64,000 nt of DNA, taken from Triticum aestivum (lineage: Eukaryota; Streptophyta; Magnoliopsida; Poales; Poaceae). A model generated the notes under the pieces. It did no database searches and was not told the DNA's origin. It saw only the letters and a list, made by a program, of their open reading frames with translations. A program made the translations under genes and the position numbers. Positions 42,629-54,857 of the stretch are shown piece after piece. Where the stretch lies: positions 432,362,741 through 432,426,740 of the forward strand of contig NC_057801.1 in NCBI RefSeq assembly GCF_018294505.1. Direction: 5' to 3'. Numbering within the stretch: the stretch's first letter is position 1; every line of letters begins with the position of its first letter.

Positions 42629-43314
42629 GTGGCATCATGAGCCAAGTCTATGCGTAGATGATATTCACGTGTAGAACACAAGAGTTGTGGGCGGTGATAG
42701 TCATACTTCTTAGCACCAATGTCTTATTTTGATTCAGCGGTATTGTGGGATGAAGCGGCCTGGACCAACCTTGCATGATCACGCACATGAGACCGGTTCC
42801 ACCGACTGACATGCAACTAGTTTTGCATAAAGGTGGCTGGCGGGTGTCTGTTTCTCCTACTTTAGTTTAATCGAATTTGACCATGGCCGGTCCTTGAAGA
42901 AGGTTAAAATAGCAAAATTGATGGAACACCGTTGTGGTTTTTGCGTAGGTAAGAATGGTTCTTGCTAGAAGCATGTAGCAGCCACGTAAAACTTGCAACG
43001 ACAAAGTAGATGACGTCTAACTTGTTTTTGCAGGGCATGTTGTGATGTGATATGGTCAAGATATGATGTGATATATGTTGGTGTAGGAGATGATCATGTT
43101 TTGCAATATCGACAACCGGCAGGAGCCTTAGGGTTGTCTCTTTATTGTATGAAGTGCAAGCGCCATGTAATTGCTTTACTTTATCACTATGCGTTCGCGA
43201 TAGTTGTAGAAGCAATAGTTGGCGTGACGACCTCGACGCAACGACGCGACGATGGAGATCAAGGTGTCAAGCCGGTGGCGATGGAGATCATGGTGTTGCT
43301 TTGGAAATGGAGAT
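42629..43314 (+). mobile_element. A1 PBS and leader
   Basis: gTGGCATCATGAGCC at 42630 resembles the PBS of BARE-group Copia elements. The leader aligns with 62926-63360 of A2. gag is not reached: O interrupts at 43315. The 5 bp gagat (43310-43314) are a candidate duplication for O. Confidence 0.8.
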
Positions 43315-44831
43315 TGATACGTCCATTTTGCATCATGCTTTTATATCGATATTTATTGCATTATGGGCTGTTATTACACATTATGTCACAATACTTATAC
43401 ATTTTCTCTCTTATTTTATAACGTTTACACGAAGAGGGAGAATGCCGGCAACTAGAATTCTGGGCTGGAAAAGGAGAAAATATTAGAGACCTATTATGCA
43501 CAACTCCAAAAGTCCTGAAACTCCACGAAAGTCAGTTTTGGAATATATTAAAAATATTGGGCGAAGAAAGCACCAGAGGGGGGCAACCCACCAGCCACGA
43601 GGGTGGAGGGTGCGCCCTGCCCCTTGGGAGCGCCCCCTGCCTCGTGGGCCACCTGGCAGGCCCCCGACATCCATGTTCTGTTATATGGTGTCTTGCCTGG
43701 AAAAAATCATAAGGAAGCTTTTGGGACGAAGCGTCACCGTCTCGAGGCAGAACTTGGGCAAGACCAATCTAGGGCTCCAACGGAGCTGTTCTGCCGGGGA
43801 AACATCCCTCCAGGAGGGGGAAATTGTGGCCATCATCATCACCATCGATCCTCTCATCGAGAGGGGGTCAATCTCCATCAACATATTCACCAGCACCATC
43901 TCCACTCAAACCCTAGTTCATCTTGTGTATCCTATCTTTGTCTCAAAACCTTAGATTGGTACATGTGGGTTGCTAGTAGTGTTGATTAGTCCTTGTAGTT
44001 GATGCTAGTTGGTTTATTCGGTGGAAGATCATATGTTCAGATCCTTAATGTATATTAATACCCCTCCAATTATGAACATAAATATGATTTGTGATAGTTA
44101 CGTTTCTTCCTGAGGACATGGGAGAAGTCTTGTTATAAGTAATCATGTGAATTTGGTATTCGTTCGATATTTTGATGAGATGTATGTTGTCTCTCCTCTA
44201 GTGGTGTTATGTGAACGTCGACTACATGACACTTCACCATGATTTGGGCCTAGGGGAAGGCATTGGGAAGTAATAAGAAGATGATGGGTTGCTAGAGTGA
44301 CAGAACCTTAAACCCTAGTTTATGTGTTGCTTCGTAAGGGGCTAATTTGGATCCATATGTTTCATGCTATGGTTAGGTTTACCTTAATTCTTATTTCGTA
44401 GTTGCGGATGCTTGCGAGAGGAGTTAATCATAAGTGGGATGTTTTCCAAGGAAGGGTAATATCCAAGCACTAGTCCACCCACATATCAAATTATCAAAGT
44501 AACGAACGCGAATCATATGAGCATGATGAAAACTAGCTTGATAGAAATTCCCATGTGTCCTCGGGAGCGCTTTTCTTTATATAAGAGTTTGTCCAGGCTT
44601 GTCCTTTGCTACAAAAAGGATTGCGCCACCTTGCTGCACCTTAGTTACTTTTGTTACTTGTTACCCGTTACGAATTACTATATCACAGAACTATCTGTTA
44701 CCGATAATTTCGGTGCTTGCAGAGCATATCTTACTGAAAACCGGTTGTCATTTCCTTCTGCTCCTTGTTGGGTTCAATACTCTTACTTATGAAAAGGACT
44801 ACGATAGATACCTTATACTTGTGGGTCATCA
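43315..44831 (+). repeat. O 5' LTR
   Basis: TGATACGTCCATTTTGCATC...CTTGTGGGTCATCA, 1517 bp. A TATA-like ttatatgg lies near 43680, downstream of a GC-rich stretch (43575-43670). A TGATACGTC start followed by CATTTTGC separates it from the S/M family. Confidence 0.85.
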
Positions 44832-44842
44832 AGACTCTTTTC

Positions 44843-44860
44843 GGGCGTCGTTGCTGGGGA
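44843..44860 (+). other. O primer-binding site (degenerate)
   Basis: gggcgtcgttgctgggga against the intact tggcgccgttgccgggga of M: three differences, two of them C to T. The intact form matches the tRNA-Asp type 3' end typical of Athila elements (family knowledge). Confidence 0.75.
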
Positions 44861-44937
44861 GTGAAGCGCCTTTGGTAGGTGGAATTTGGTAAGGAAACAT
44901 TTATATAGTGTGCTGAAATTTACTGGCACTTGTTACT

Positions 44938-45027
44938 ATGGAAAATAATCCTTTGAGGGGCTTGTTCGTGGTATCTTCACCCAGAACAGAAGTGCAAAGA
45001 GTTTATCCTCAACCTACTGAAAATATG
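44938..45027 (+). pseudogene. gag: O gag N terminus (5' of M insertion)
   Basis: ATG at 44938 and 30 open codons (MENNPLRGLFVVSS...) up to the M insertion. After M and its duplication the frame resumes at 53357 with gag-like sequence, so M landed inside the gag coding region. Confidence 0.75.
45023..45027. other. M target-site duplication, left (atatg)
   Basis: atatg here and gtatg at 53352-53356: one mismatch, consistent with an aged 5-bp duplication. Confidence 0.75.
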
Positions 45028-46583
45028 TGCTACGTCTTGAGCTTGCGTTGGTTTTCCTTGAAGAGGAAATGGTGATGCAGCAATAGTAGCGTAAGTATTT
45101 CCCTCAGTTTTTGAGAACCAAGGTATCAATCCAGTAGGAGGCTCCTCAAAAGTCCCACGCACCTACACAAACAAACAAAAAACTCGCAACCAACGCAATA
45201 AAGGGGTTGTCAATCCCTTCACGACCACTTGCGAAAGTGAGATCTGATAGAGATAATATGAATATATTTTTGGTATTTTATAATATAGATTGGAAAAGTA
45301 AAGATGCAAATAAAAGTAGATTGAAAGCTTATATGATAAAAGATAGACCCGGGGGCCATAGGTTTCACTAGTGGCTTCTCTCAAGATAGCATAAGTATTA
45401 CGGTGGGTGAACAAATTACTGTCGAGCAATTGATAGAAAAGCGAATAATTATGAGATTATCTAGGCATGATCCTGTATATAGGCATCACGTCCGTGACAA
45501 CTAGACCGACTCCTGCCTGCATCTACTACTATTACTCCACACATCGACCACTATCCAGCATGCATCTAGAGTATTAAGTTCATAAAGAACAGAGTAACGC
45601 ATTAAGAAATATGACATGATGTAGAGGGATAAACTCATGCAATATGATATAAACCCCATCTTTTTATCCTCGATGGTAACAATACAATACGTGCCTTGCT
45701 GCCCCTGTTGTCACTGGGAAAGGACACCGCAAGATTGAACCCAAAGCTAAGCACTTCTCCCATTGCAAGAAAGATCAATCTAGTAGGTCAAACCAAACTG
45801 ATAATTCAAAGAGACTTGCAAAGATAACTTACTCACACATAAAAGAATTCAGGGGAGATTCAAATATTTCTCATAGATAAACTTGATCATAAACCCACAA
45901 TTCATCGGATCTCGACAAACACACCGCAAAAAGAGTTACATCGAATAGATCTCTAAGAAGATCAAGGAGAACATGGTATTGAGATCCAAAAAGAGAGAAG
46001 AAGCCATCTAGCTAATAATTATGGACCTGGAGGTCTGTGGTAAACTACTCACAACTCATCAGAGGGGCTATGGTGTTGATGTAGAAGCCCTCCATGGTCG
46101 ATTCCCCCTCCGGTGGAGCGCTGGCAAAGGCTCCAAGATGGGATCTCGCGGATACAGAAGGTTACTGTGGTGGAAATAGTTTTTCGTGGTCGCCTTTGAT
46201 GTTCTCGGGGTACGTGGGTATATATAGGAGGAAGAAGTAGGTTGGTGGACGCCCGAGGGGCCCACGAGATAGGGGGCGCGCCCAGTAGGGCGGCACACCT
46301 CCACCCTCGTGGCCGCCTCGGCTGCTTCTTAACTTGCACTCCAAGTCCTCTGGATCACGTTCGTTCCAAAAATCATGCTCCCGAAGGTTTCATTCCGTTC
46401 GATATTCCTTTTTCTTCAAAACACTGAAATAGGCAAAAAAACAGCAATACGGGTTGGGCCTCCGGTTAGTAGGTTAGTCCCAAACATGATATAAATGTGT
46501 AAAGTAAAGCCCATAAACATCCAAAACGGGTAATATAATATCATGGAATAATCAAAAATTATAGATACATTGGATACGTATCA
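45028..46583 (-). repeat. M 3' LTR
   Basis: 1556 bp; minus strand TGATACGTATCCAATG...CTCAAGACGTAGCA. Minus TATA (TATATATA) at 46219-46226. Confidence 0.92.
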
Positions 46584-46600
46584 AGCATCCCCAAGCTTAA
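46584..46600 (-). other. M polypurine tract
   Basis: Minus TTAAGCTTGGGGATGCT adjoining the LTR start; the same phrase borders Y at 5413. Confidence 0.8.
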
Positions 46601-49465
46601 TTCCTGCTCGTCCTCGAGTAGGTAAATGATAAAAACAGAATTTTTGATGTGGAATGCTACCTAGCATAATCCTCAATGTAATTTTCTTTATTGTGGCATG
46701 AATGTTCAGATCCAAATGATTCAAAATAAAAGTTTATATTGACATAAGAAATATAATACTTCAAGCATACTAATCAAGGCAATCATGTCTTCTCTAAATA
46801 ACATGGCTAAAGAAAGTTCATCCCTACAAACTCATATAGTTATGCTATGCTTCATTTTCGTCACACAAAAATGCTCCCAAATTATACACCCCCGATGACA
46901 AGCCAAGCAATTGTGTCGTACTTAAATAATCTCAGACTTTTTTCAACTTTCGCGCAATACATGAGCGTGAGCCATGGATATAGCACTATGGGTGGAATAG
47001 AATATGATAATGGGGATTGTGTGGAGAAGACAAAACAAGGATAAAGTCTCACATTGACGAGGATAATCAACGGGCTATGGAGATGCCCATCAATTAATGT
47101 CAACATGAGGAGTAGGGATTGCCATGCAACGGATGCACTAGAGCTATAAATGTATGAAAGCTCAACAAAAGAAACTAAGTGGGTGTGCATCCAACTTGCT
47201 TGCTCATGAATCCCTAGGGCATTTTGAGGAAGCCCATCGTAGAAATATACAAGCCAAGTTCTATAATGAAAAATTCCCACTAGTATATGAAAGTGAAAAC
47301 ATATGAGACTTGCTACATGAAGAACATGGTGCTACTTTGAAGCACAAGTGTGGAAAAAGAGATAGTAACATTGCCCCCTTTTTATTTATTTTTTCTTTTT
47401 TTCTTTTTTTGGCCTTCCTTTTTTTCATTTTGGCCTTTTTTTCTTTTATTTTTTTCTTTGGCCTTTCCTTTTTTTCTTTTTGGCCTTTCTTTTTTTATTT
47501 GGGGACAATGCTCTAATAATGATGATCATCATACTTTTATTGGTTTACAACTCATGAATTACAACTCAAAACTAGAACAAGCTATGACTCTATATGAATG
47601 CCTCCGGTGGTGTACCAGTATGGGCAATGAATCAAGAGTGACATGTATGAAAAATTATGCATGGTGGCTTTGCCACAAATACGATGTCAACTACATGATC
47701 ATGCAAGGCAGTATGACAATGATAATGTATGTCATAAAAAACGGAACGGAACGGTGGAAAGTTGCATGGGAATATATCTCGGAATGGCTATGGAAATGCC
47801 ATAATAGGTAGGTATGGTTGCTGTTTTGAGGAAGATATAAGGAGGTTTATGTGTGATAGAGCGTATCATATCACGGGGTTTGGATGCACTGGCGAAGTTT
47901 GCACCAACTCTCAAGGTGAGAAAAGGCAATGCACAGTACCGAAGAGGCTAGCAATGATGGAAGGGTAAGAGTGCGTCTAATCCATGGACTCAACATTAGT
48001 CAAAAGAACTCATATACTTATTGCAAAAATCTACAAGTCATCAAAAACCAAGCACTACGCGCATGCTCCTAGGGGGATAGATTGGTAGGAAAATACCATC
48101 GCTCGTCCCCGACCGCCACTCATAAGGATGCATAATCTAAGAACACCTCATGTTTCAAATTTGTTACACAAGTTTAACCATACGTGCATGCTATGGGACT
48201 TGCTAACTTCAACACAAGCATTCTTTAAATTCATAATCACCCAACTAGCATGACTTTAATATCACTGCCACCATATCTCAAAACAATTATCAAGTATCAA
48301 ATTGATCATAGCATCCAATTCACTTCCTATGATAGTTTTTATTATACCCAACTTGGATGCCTACCATTCTAGGACCAATTTTATAAACATAGAAAATAAA
48401 AAAGACTCTCAAAATAATATAAGTGAAGCATGAGAGACCAACAATTTCTACAAAACTAAGCCACCGTCGTGCTCTAAAAGATATAAGTGAAGCACTAGAG
48501 CAAAAACTATCTAGCTCAAAAGATATAAGTGAAGCACATAGAGTATTCTAATAAATTCCAATCAAGTGGGCTTCTCTCGAAAGGTGTGTACAGCAAGGAT
48601 TATTGTGGTAAACTAAAAAGCATATACTAATATCATACAAAATGCTCCAAGCAAAACACATATCATGTGGCGAATAAAAATATAGCTCCAAGTAAAGTTA
48701 CCAATGAACGAAGACGAAAGAGGGGAAGCCTTCCTGGGGCATCCCCAAGCTTAGGCTTTTGGCTATCCTTGAATATCTTGGGGTGCCATGGGAATCCCCA
48801 AGCTTAGGCTCTTGCCACTCCTTATTCCATAGTCCATCAAATCTTTACCCAAAACTTGAAAACTTCACAACACAAAACTCAACAGGAAATCTCATAAGCT
48901 TTGTTAGTGAAAGAAAGCAAAACCACCACATAAGGTACTGTAATGAAATCATTCCTTATTTATATTGGTATTAAACCTACTGTATTCCAAGTTCTCTATG
49001 GTTCATACCACTTAATACTAGCCATAGATGCATTAAAATAAGCAAACAACACACGAAAAACAGAATTTGTCAAAAACAGAACAGTCTGTAGCAATCTATA
49101 ACCCCTGAATACTTATGGAACTCTAAAACTCCTACCAAAATAGAAATTCCTGGGCAATTTGGCTATTGATCTACATCAAAAAGAATCAACGCAAAATCAC
49201 GTTTCTGTGATTTAACAAAATTATTTTCGTGCATGGAAAGTTTCTGTTTTGCAGCAGAATCAAATTAACTATCACCATAGGTTATCCTACAGGTTCTATT
49301 TGGCACAAACACTAATTAAAACATAAAAACACATCTAAACCGAAGGTAGATGCAAGATTTATTACTAAACAGAAACAAAAACAAAAAACACAAATAAAAT
49401 TGGGTTGCCTCCCAACTAGCGCTATCGTTTAACGCCCCTAGCTAGGCATAAAAGCGAGGATAGAT
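46601..49465 (-). other. M non-coding interior between gag-protease and PPT
   Basis: AT-rich, no frame above about 150 codons with protein-like content. Shares phrases with Y (gcatccccaagctt at about 48740 and 48793; agtgaagcatgagag near 48424). Contains a pyrimidine-rich minisatellite at 47378-47503. Confidence 0.7.
47378..47503. repeat. T-rich minisatellite (tttggcctt units)
   Basis: T and TTC runs punctuated five times by tggcctt at about 20-35 bp intervals; sense-strand transcript would be A/G-rich with GGCC. Translated frames (F/L-rich) are artefacts. Confidence 0.8.
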
Positions 49466-51547
49466 TTAAGTAGTGCCATCTTTGGCACTCAATTCATAAG
49501 TAGCTCGCATGATAGATTCATAAGGTAATTTAACTTTCTTTCTTGGAAAGTGCTCCATGCCTTTCCTTAATGGAAATTGGAATCTAATATTCCCTTCCTT
49601 CATATCAATAATCGCACCAATCGTTCTCAGGAAAGGTCTACCAAGAATAATAGGGCAAGAAAGATTGCAATCTATATCAAGAACGATAAAATCTACGGGC
49701 ACCAAATTTCTATTTGTAACAATGAGAACATCATTGATCCTTCCCATTGACTTTTTAATGGTGGAATCCGCAAGGTACAAATTTAAAGAGCAATCATCAA
49801 GATCATGGAAACCTAGAATATCACATAAAGTTTTCAGAATCGTGGAAACACTAGCACCCAAATCACATAAAGCATAAGACTCATGATCTTTAATTTTAAT
49901 CTTTATAGTAGGTTCCCACTCATCATTAAGTTTTCTAGGTATAGAAACTTCCAAATTAAGTTTTTCAGCAAAAGATTGCATCAAGGCATCAACAATATGT
50001 TTGGTAAAAGCTTTAATTTGACTATAAGCATGAGGAGAATTCACAACGGATTGCAATAAGGAAATACAACCTTCTAAAGAACAATTATCATAATTAAATT
50101 CCTTAAAATCCAAGATAGTGGGTTTAATGCTATTTAAAGTCTTGACCTCTCCAATCCCACTTTTATCAAGTTTAGCATCAAGATCTAAAAACTCCGAATC
50201 ATTGGGACGCCTTTTAACTAAAGTTGACTCATCTCCAGTCCCATTATTATTAAGATTCATATTGCAAAACAAAGATCTAATAGGGGAAACATCAATAACT
50301 TTAAGATCTTCATCATTATTTTCATGGAAACTAGAAGAACACGCCTTTACAAAGCAATCTTTCTTAGCACGCAATCTAGCGGTTCTTTCTTTGCACTCAT
50401 CAATGGAAATTATCATAGCTTTGAGAGACTCATTGATATCATGCTTAGGAGGAGTAGATCTAAGTTTCAAAGAATCAACATCAAGCGATAGTCTATCAAC
50501 GTTCTTAGCCAAATCATCAACTTTGAGCAATTTTTCTTCAAGCAAGGCATTAAAATACTTTTGAGAGATCATAAATTCTTTCACACTATTCTCAAAATCA
50601 GAGGGCATCTTATTAAAATTACCATAAGAATTATTGTAGGAATTTCCATAATTATTAGAGGAATTACTAGGGAACGGTCTAGGATTAAAATTTCCTCTAT
50701 AATCATTGTTTCCGAAACTATTCCTACCAACAAAATTCACATCCATAGATTCATTATTATTATCAATCAAAGTAGACAAAGGCATATCATTAGGATCAAT
50801 AGGAGCACTCTTAGTAGCAAACAATTTCATAAGTTCATCCATCTTTCCACTCAAAACATTAATTTCTTCTATAACATGCACTTTTTTACTAGTAGATCTT
50901 TTGGTGTGCCATTGAGAATAATTAGCCATAATGTTATCAAGGAGTTTAGTAGCTTCTCCTAAGGTTATTTCCATAAACGTGCCTCCCGCGGCCGAATCTA
51001 AAAGATTTCTAGAAGCAAAATTCAATTCGGCATAAATTTTTTGTATGATCATCCATAAATTCAAACCATGAGTAGGGCAATTGCGAATCATCAATTTCAT
51101 TATTTCCCAAGATTAGGCAACATGCTCATGATCAAGTTGTTTAAAATTCATAATATGGTTCCTAAGAGTGATGATCTTAGCGGGAGGAAAATATTTAGAG
51201 ATAAAAGCATCTTTGCACATGTTCCATGAATCAATACTATTCTTAGGCAAAGACGAAAACCAAACTTTAGCACGATCTCTAAGTGAAAAAGGAAATAACT
51301 TCAATTTAACAATATCATTATCCGTATCTTTCTTCTTTTGCATCTCACACAAATCAACAAAGTTGTTTAGATGGGTAGCCGCATCTTCACTAGGAAGGTA
51401 GGTGAATGGATCTTTCATAACAAGATTCAGCAAAGCAGTATTGATTTCACAAGACTCAACATCATTAAGAGGAGCAATCGGAGTACTAAGGAAATCATTA
51501 TTATTGGTATTGGAGAAATCACACAATTTGGTATTATCTTGCGCCAT
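49466..51547 (-). pseudogene. gag-pr: M gag-protease, one internal stop
   Basis: Start chosen at ATG 51547 (MAQDNTKLCDFSN), after the LTR and PBS; upstream Met codons lie in the LTR. Capsid core: LKLFPFSLRDRAKVWFSSLP, then FISKYFPPAKI. TAA at 51113-51115 interrupts, with the same frame continuing from 51112. The second part has NLLDSAAGGTFMEITLGEA and MANYSQWHTKR, typical of Athila gag, then an Asn-rich region, and a protease with active site CDLGASVST and ILGRPFLRTIGA near the end. It terminates ELSAKDGTT at 49466. No RT follows. Total about 694 codons. Confidence 0.88.
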
Positions 51548-51746
51548 ATCGACAAGTAATCCAATACACAAGCAAACAGAAAAAGGCAAGCAAAAAAAGA
51601 GAGAGGAGATTGGGAAAGAGAGGGCGAACAAAACGACAAGGGTGAAGTGGGGGAGAGGAAAATGAGAGGAAAATGGCAAATAATGTAAATGCGAGGGAGA
51701 TGAGTTTGTGATGGGTACTTGGTATGTCTTGACTTGAGCGAAGACC

Positions 51747-51764
51747 TCCCCGGCAACGGCGCCA
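51747..51764 (-). other. M primer-binding site
   Basis: Minus TGGCGCCGTTGCCGGGGA, intact Athila-type site (tRNA-Asp type), 11 nt from the LTR. Confidence 0.88.
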
Positions 51765-51775
51765 GAAATCCTTCT

Positions 51776-53351
51776 TGCTACGTCTTGAGCTTGTGTTGGT
51801 TTTCCTTGAAGAGGAAACGGTGATGCAGCAATAGTAGCGTAAGTATTTCCCTCAGTTTTTGAGAACCAAGGTATTAATCCAGTAGGAGGCTCCTCAAAAG
51901 CCCCACGCACCTACACAAACAAACAAACAACTCGCATCCAAGGCAATAAAGGGGTTGTCGATCCCTTCACGGCCACTTGCGAAAGTGAGATCTGATAGAG
52001 ATAATATGATAAGATAAATATATTTTTGGTATTTTATAATGTAGATTGGAAAAGTAAAGATGCAAATAAAAGTAGATTGAAAGCTTATATGATAAAAGAT
52101 AGACCCGGGGGCCATAGGTTTCACTAGTGACTTCTCTCAAGATTGCATAAGTATTACGGTGGGTGAACAAATTACTGTCGAGCAATTGATAGAAAAGCAA
52201 ATAATTATGAGATTATCTAGGCATGATCATGTATATAGGCATCACATCCGTGACAAGTAGACCGACTCCTGCCAGCATCTACTACTATTACTCCACACAT
52301 CGACCGCTATCCAGCATGCATCTAGAGTATTAAGTTCATAAAGAACAGAGTAACGCATTAAGAAAGATGACATGATGTAGAGGTATAAACTCATGCAATA
52401 TGATATAAACCCCATCTTTTTATCCTCGATGGCAACAATACAATGCGTGCCTTGCTGCCCCTGCTGTCACTGGGAAAGGACACTGCAAGATTGAACCCAA
52501 AGCTAAGCACTTCTCCCATTGCAAGAAAGATCAATCTAGTAGGCCAAACCAAACTGATAATTCGAAGAGACTTGCAAAGATAACTTAATCACACATAAAA
52601 GAATTCAGAGGAGATTCAAATATTTCTCATAGATAAATTTGATCATAAACCCACAATTCATCGGATCTCGACAAACACACCGCATAAAGAGTTACATTGA
52701 ATAGATCTCCAAGAAGATCGAGGAGAACATGGTATTGAGATCCAAAAAGAGAGAAGAAGCCATCTAGCTAATAACTATGGACCCGAAGGTCTGTGGTAAA
52801 CTACTCACAACTCATCGGAGGGGCTATGGTGTTGATGTAGAAGCCCTCGATGGTCGATTCCCCCTCCGGCGGAGCACCGTCGAAGGCTCCAAGATGGGAT
52901 CTCGCGGATACAGAAGGTTACGGTGGTGGAAATAGTTTTTCATGATCGCCTTTGATGTTCTCGGGGTACGTGGGTATATATAGGAGGAAGAAGTAGGTCG
53001 GTGGACGCCCGAGGGGCCCACAAGATAGGGGGCGCACCTAGTAGGGGGGGCGCGCCCTCCACCCTCATGGCCGCCTCGGCTGCTTCTTGACTTGCACTCC
53101 AAGTCCTCTAGATCACGTTCGTTCCAAAAATCACGCTCCCGAAGGTTTCATTCCGTTTGGACTCCGTTTGATATTCCTTTTCTTCGAAACACTGAAATAG
53201 GCAAAGAAACAGCAATACGGGTTGGGCCTCCAGTTAGTAGGTTAGTCCCAAAAATGATATAAATGTATAAAGTAAAGCCCATAAACATCCAAAATGGGTA
53301 ATATAATAGCATGGAACAATCAAAAATTATAGATATGTTGGAGACGTATTA
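51776..53351 (-). repeat. M 5' LTR
   Basis: 1576 bp, aligns with 45028-46583 with scattered substitutions. Its outer end reads acgtatta instead of acgtatca, a mutated terminus. TATA near 52975-52982. Confidence 0.92.
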
Positions 53352-53356
53352 GTATG

Positions 53357-54360
53357 ATAGAGAAACTGCTAGCTAATCCCTATATAGGAGATGGAACATT
53401 ACATCCTGATATGCACCTAATCTTTGTTGATGAAGTTTGTGGATTATTTAAGCTTGCAGGTATGCTCGAGGATGTTGTCAGGAAGAAGGTCTTCCCTTTA
53501 TCTTTTAAGGGAAAGGCATTGACATGGTTTAGGCTATGTGATGATATTTTATCATGGAACTATAGCCGATTGAAATTGTAATTTCATCAGAAGTTCTATC
53601 CTATGCATCTGGTTCATCATGATCATAATATATATATATATAATTTTTGGCCTTGTTAAGGAAAAAGTATCGCTCAAGCTTGGTTGAGGCTTAAGTCAAT
53701 GTTATATTCATGCCCCAATCATGAGCTCTCAAGAGAAATTATTATTCAAAAAATTTATGCTTGACTTTCTCATAATGATCGATCCATGCTCGATACTTCT
53801 TGTACTGGTTCTTTTATGATGAAAACTACTGAATTCAAATGGGATTTATTGAAAAGAATTAAACGCAACTCTGAAGATTGGGAACTCGACAAAGGCAAAG
53901 AGTCGGGTATAACCCTTAAGTTTGATGTGCTAAATCTTTTATGGATACCGATGCTTTTCATGAATTTAGCACTAAATATGACCTTGACTCTAAGATAGTA
54001 GCTTCTTTCTGTGAATCTTTTGCTACTCATGTTGATCTCCCTAAGGAGAAGTGGTTTAAATATCATCCTCCCATTGAAGTAAAAGTAGTAGAACCTATTA
54101 AAGTTGAAGAAAAAACTATTACTTATAGTGTTGATCCTATTGTTCCTACCGCTTATATTGAGAAACCACCTTTCCCTGTTAGAATAAAGGATCATGCTAA
54201 AGCTTCAATTGTGGTTCGTAAGAGTAATACTAGAACACCTACACCCCCTGAAAAAATTAAAGTTGAACCTAGTATTGCTATGGTTAAAGATCTCTTGGTC
54301 GATAATATTGATGGCATGTTATTTATTTCTGTGATGAAGCTGCTAGAATTGCTAGACTCG
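53357..54360 (+). pseudogene. gag: O gag remainder, several stops and shifts
   Basis: Follows the M insertion in the frame left at 45027. Capsid-like VRKKVFPLSFKGKALTWF, stop at 53581, then gag C-terminal fragments in other frames (SCTGSFMMKTTEFKWDLL at about 53800; FHEFSTKYDLDSKIVASFCE from 53950) and a Pro/Lys-rich linker to the protease. A TA run sits at 53626-53642. Clearly degenerate. Confidence 0.7.
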
Positions 54361-54386
54361 ATACTAAAAATAAACATAGACCTGTT

Positions 54387-54857
54387 GTGGGCATGCATGT
54401 TGTTTCTGTTAAAATAGGAGATCATATTTATCATGGCTTATGTGATATGGGTGCTAGTGTGAGCGCAATACCTCATTCCTTATACAGAGAAATTATGCAT
54501 GATATTGCACCTGCTGAGATAGAAGGTATTGATGTTACTATTAAGCTTGCCAATAGAGATACTATTCCACCAATTGGGATTGTTAGAGATGTTGAAGTCT
54601 TGTGTGGAAAAATTAAATATCCTACAGATTTTGTTGTTCTTGGTTCCCCACAAGATGACTTTTGTCCCATTATATTTGGTAGGCCCTTCTTGAATACTGT
54701 TAATGCTAAGATAGACTGTGAAAAGGATATTGTTACTATTGGTTTAGGGATATGTCCCATGATTTTAACTTTAATAAATTTCATAGACAACCCCATGATA
54801 AAGAATTTCCTAGTAAAGATGAAATTATTGTCTTGCTTCTATTTCCGTGCCTCCTAA
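54387..54857 (+). pseudogene. pr: O aspartic protease
   Basis: Active site CDMGASVSAIP (Met where Thr/Ser/Leu is usual), then IKLANRDTIPPIGIV, the VLCGKIKYPTDFVVLG flap-like region and IIFGRPFLNTVNAKIDC near the end. Athila-type spacing between active site and GRPFL. In a frame different from both gag and RT. Confidence 0.8.

Larger units (their letters stand above)
45028..53351 (-). mobile_element. Gag-protease-only Athila-type element M (non-autonomous)
   Basis: Both LTRs, PPT and intact PBS are present. The 5.2 kb interior codes only for gag plus protease; 46584-49465 is non-coding with no RT, RNase H or integrase trace. It is therefore likely mobilised by a partner element. Same LTR family as S. 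Confidence 0.88.

Noticed and set aside
47310..47811. F/L-rich frame resembling membrane segments
   Set aside because: Produced by the T-rich minisatellite.
51548..51910. N-terminal extension of the M gag frame
   Set aside because: Encoded by LTR and PBS sequence; the Met at 51547 fits gag better.
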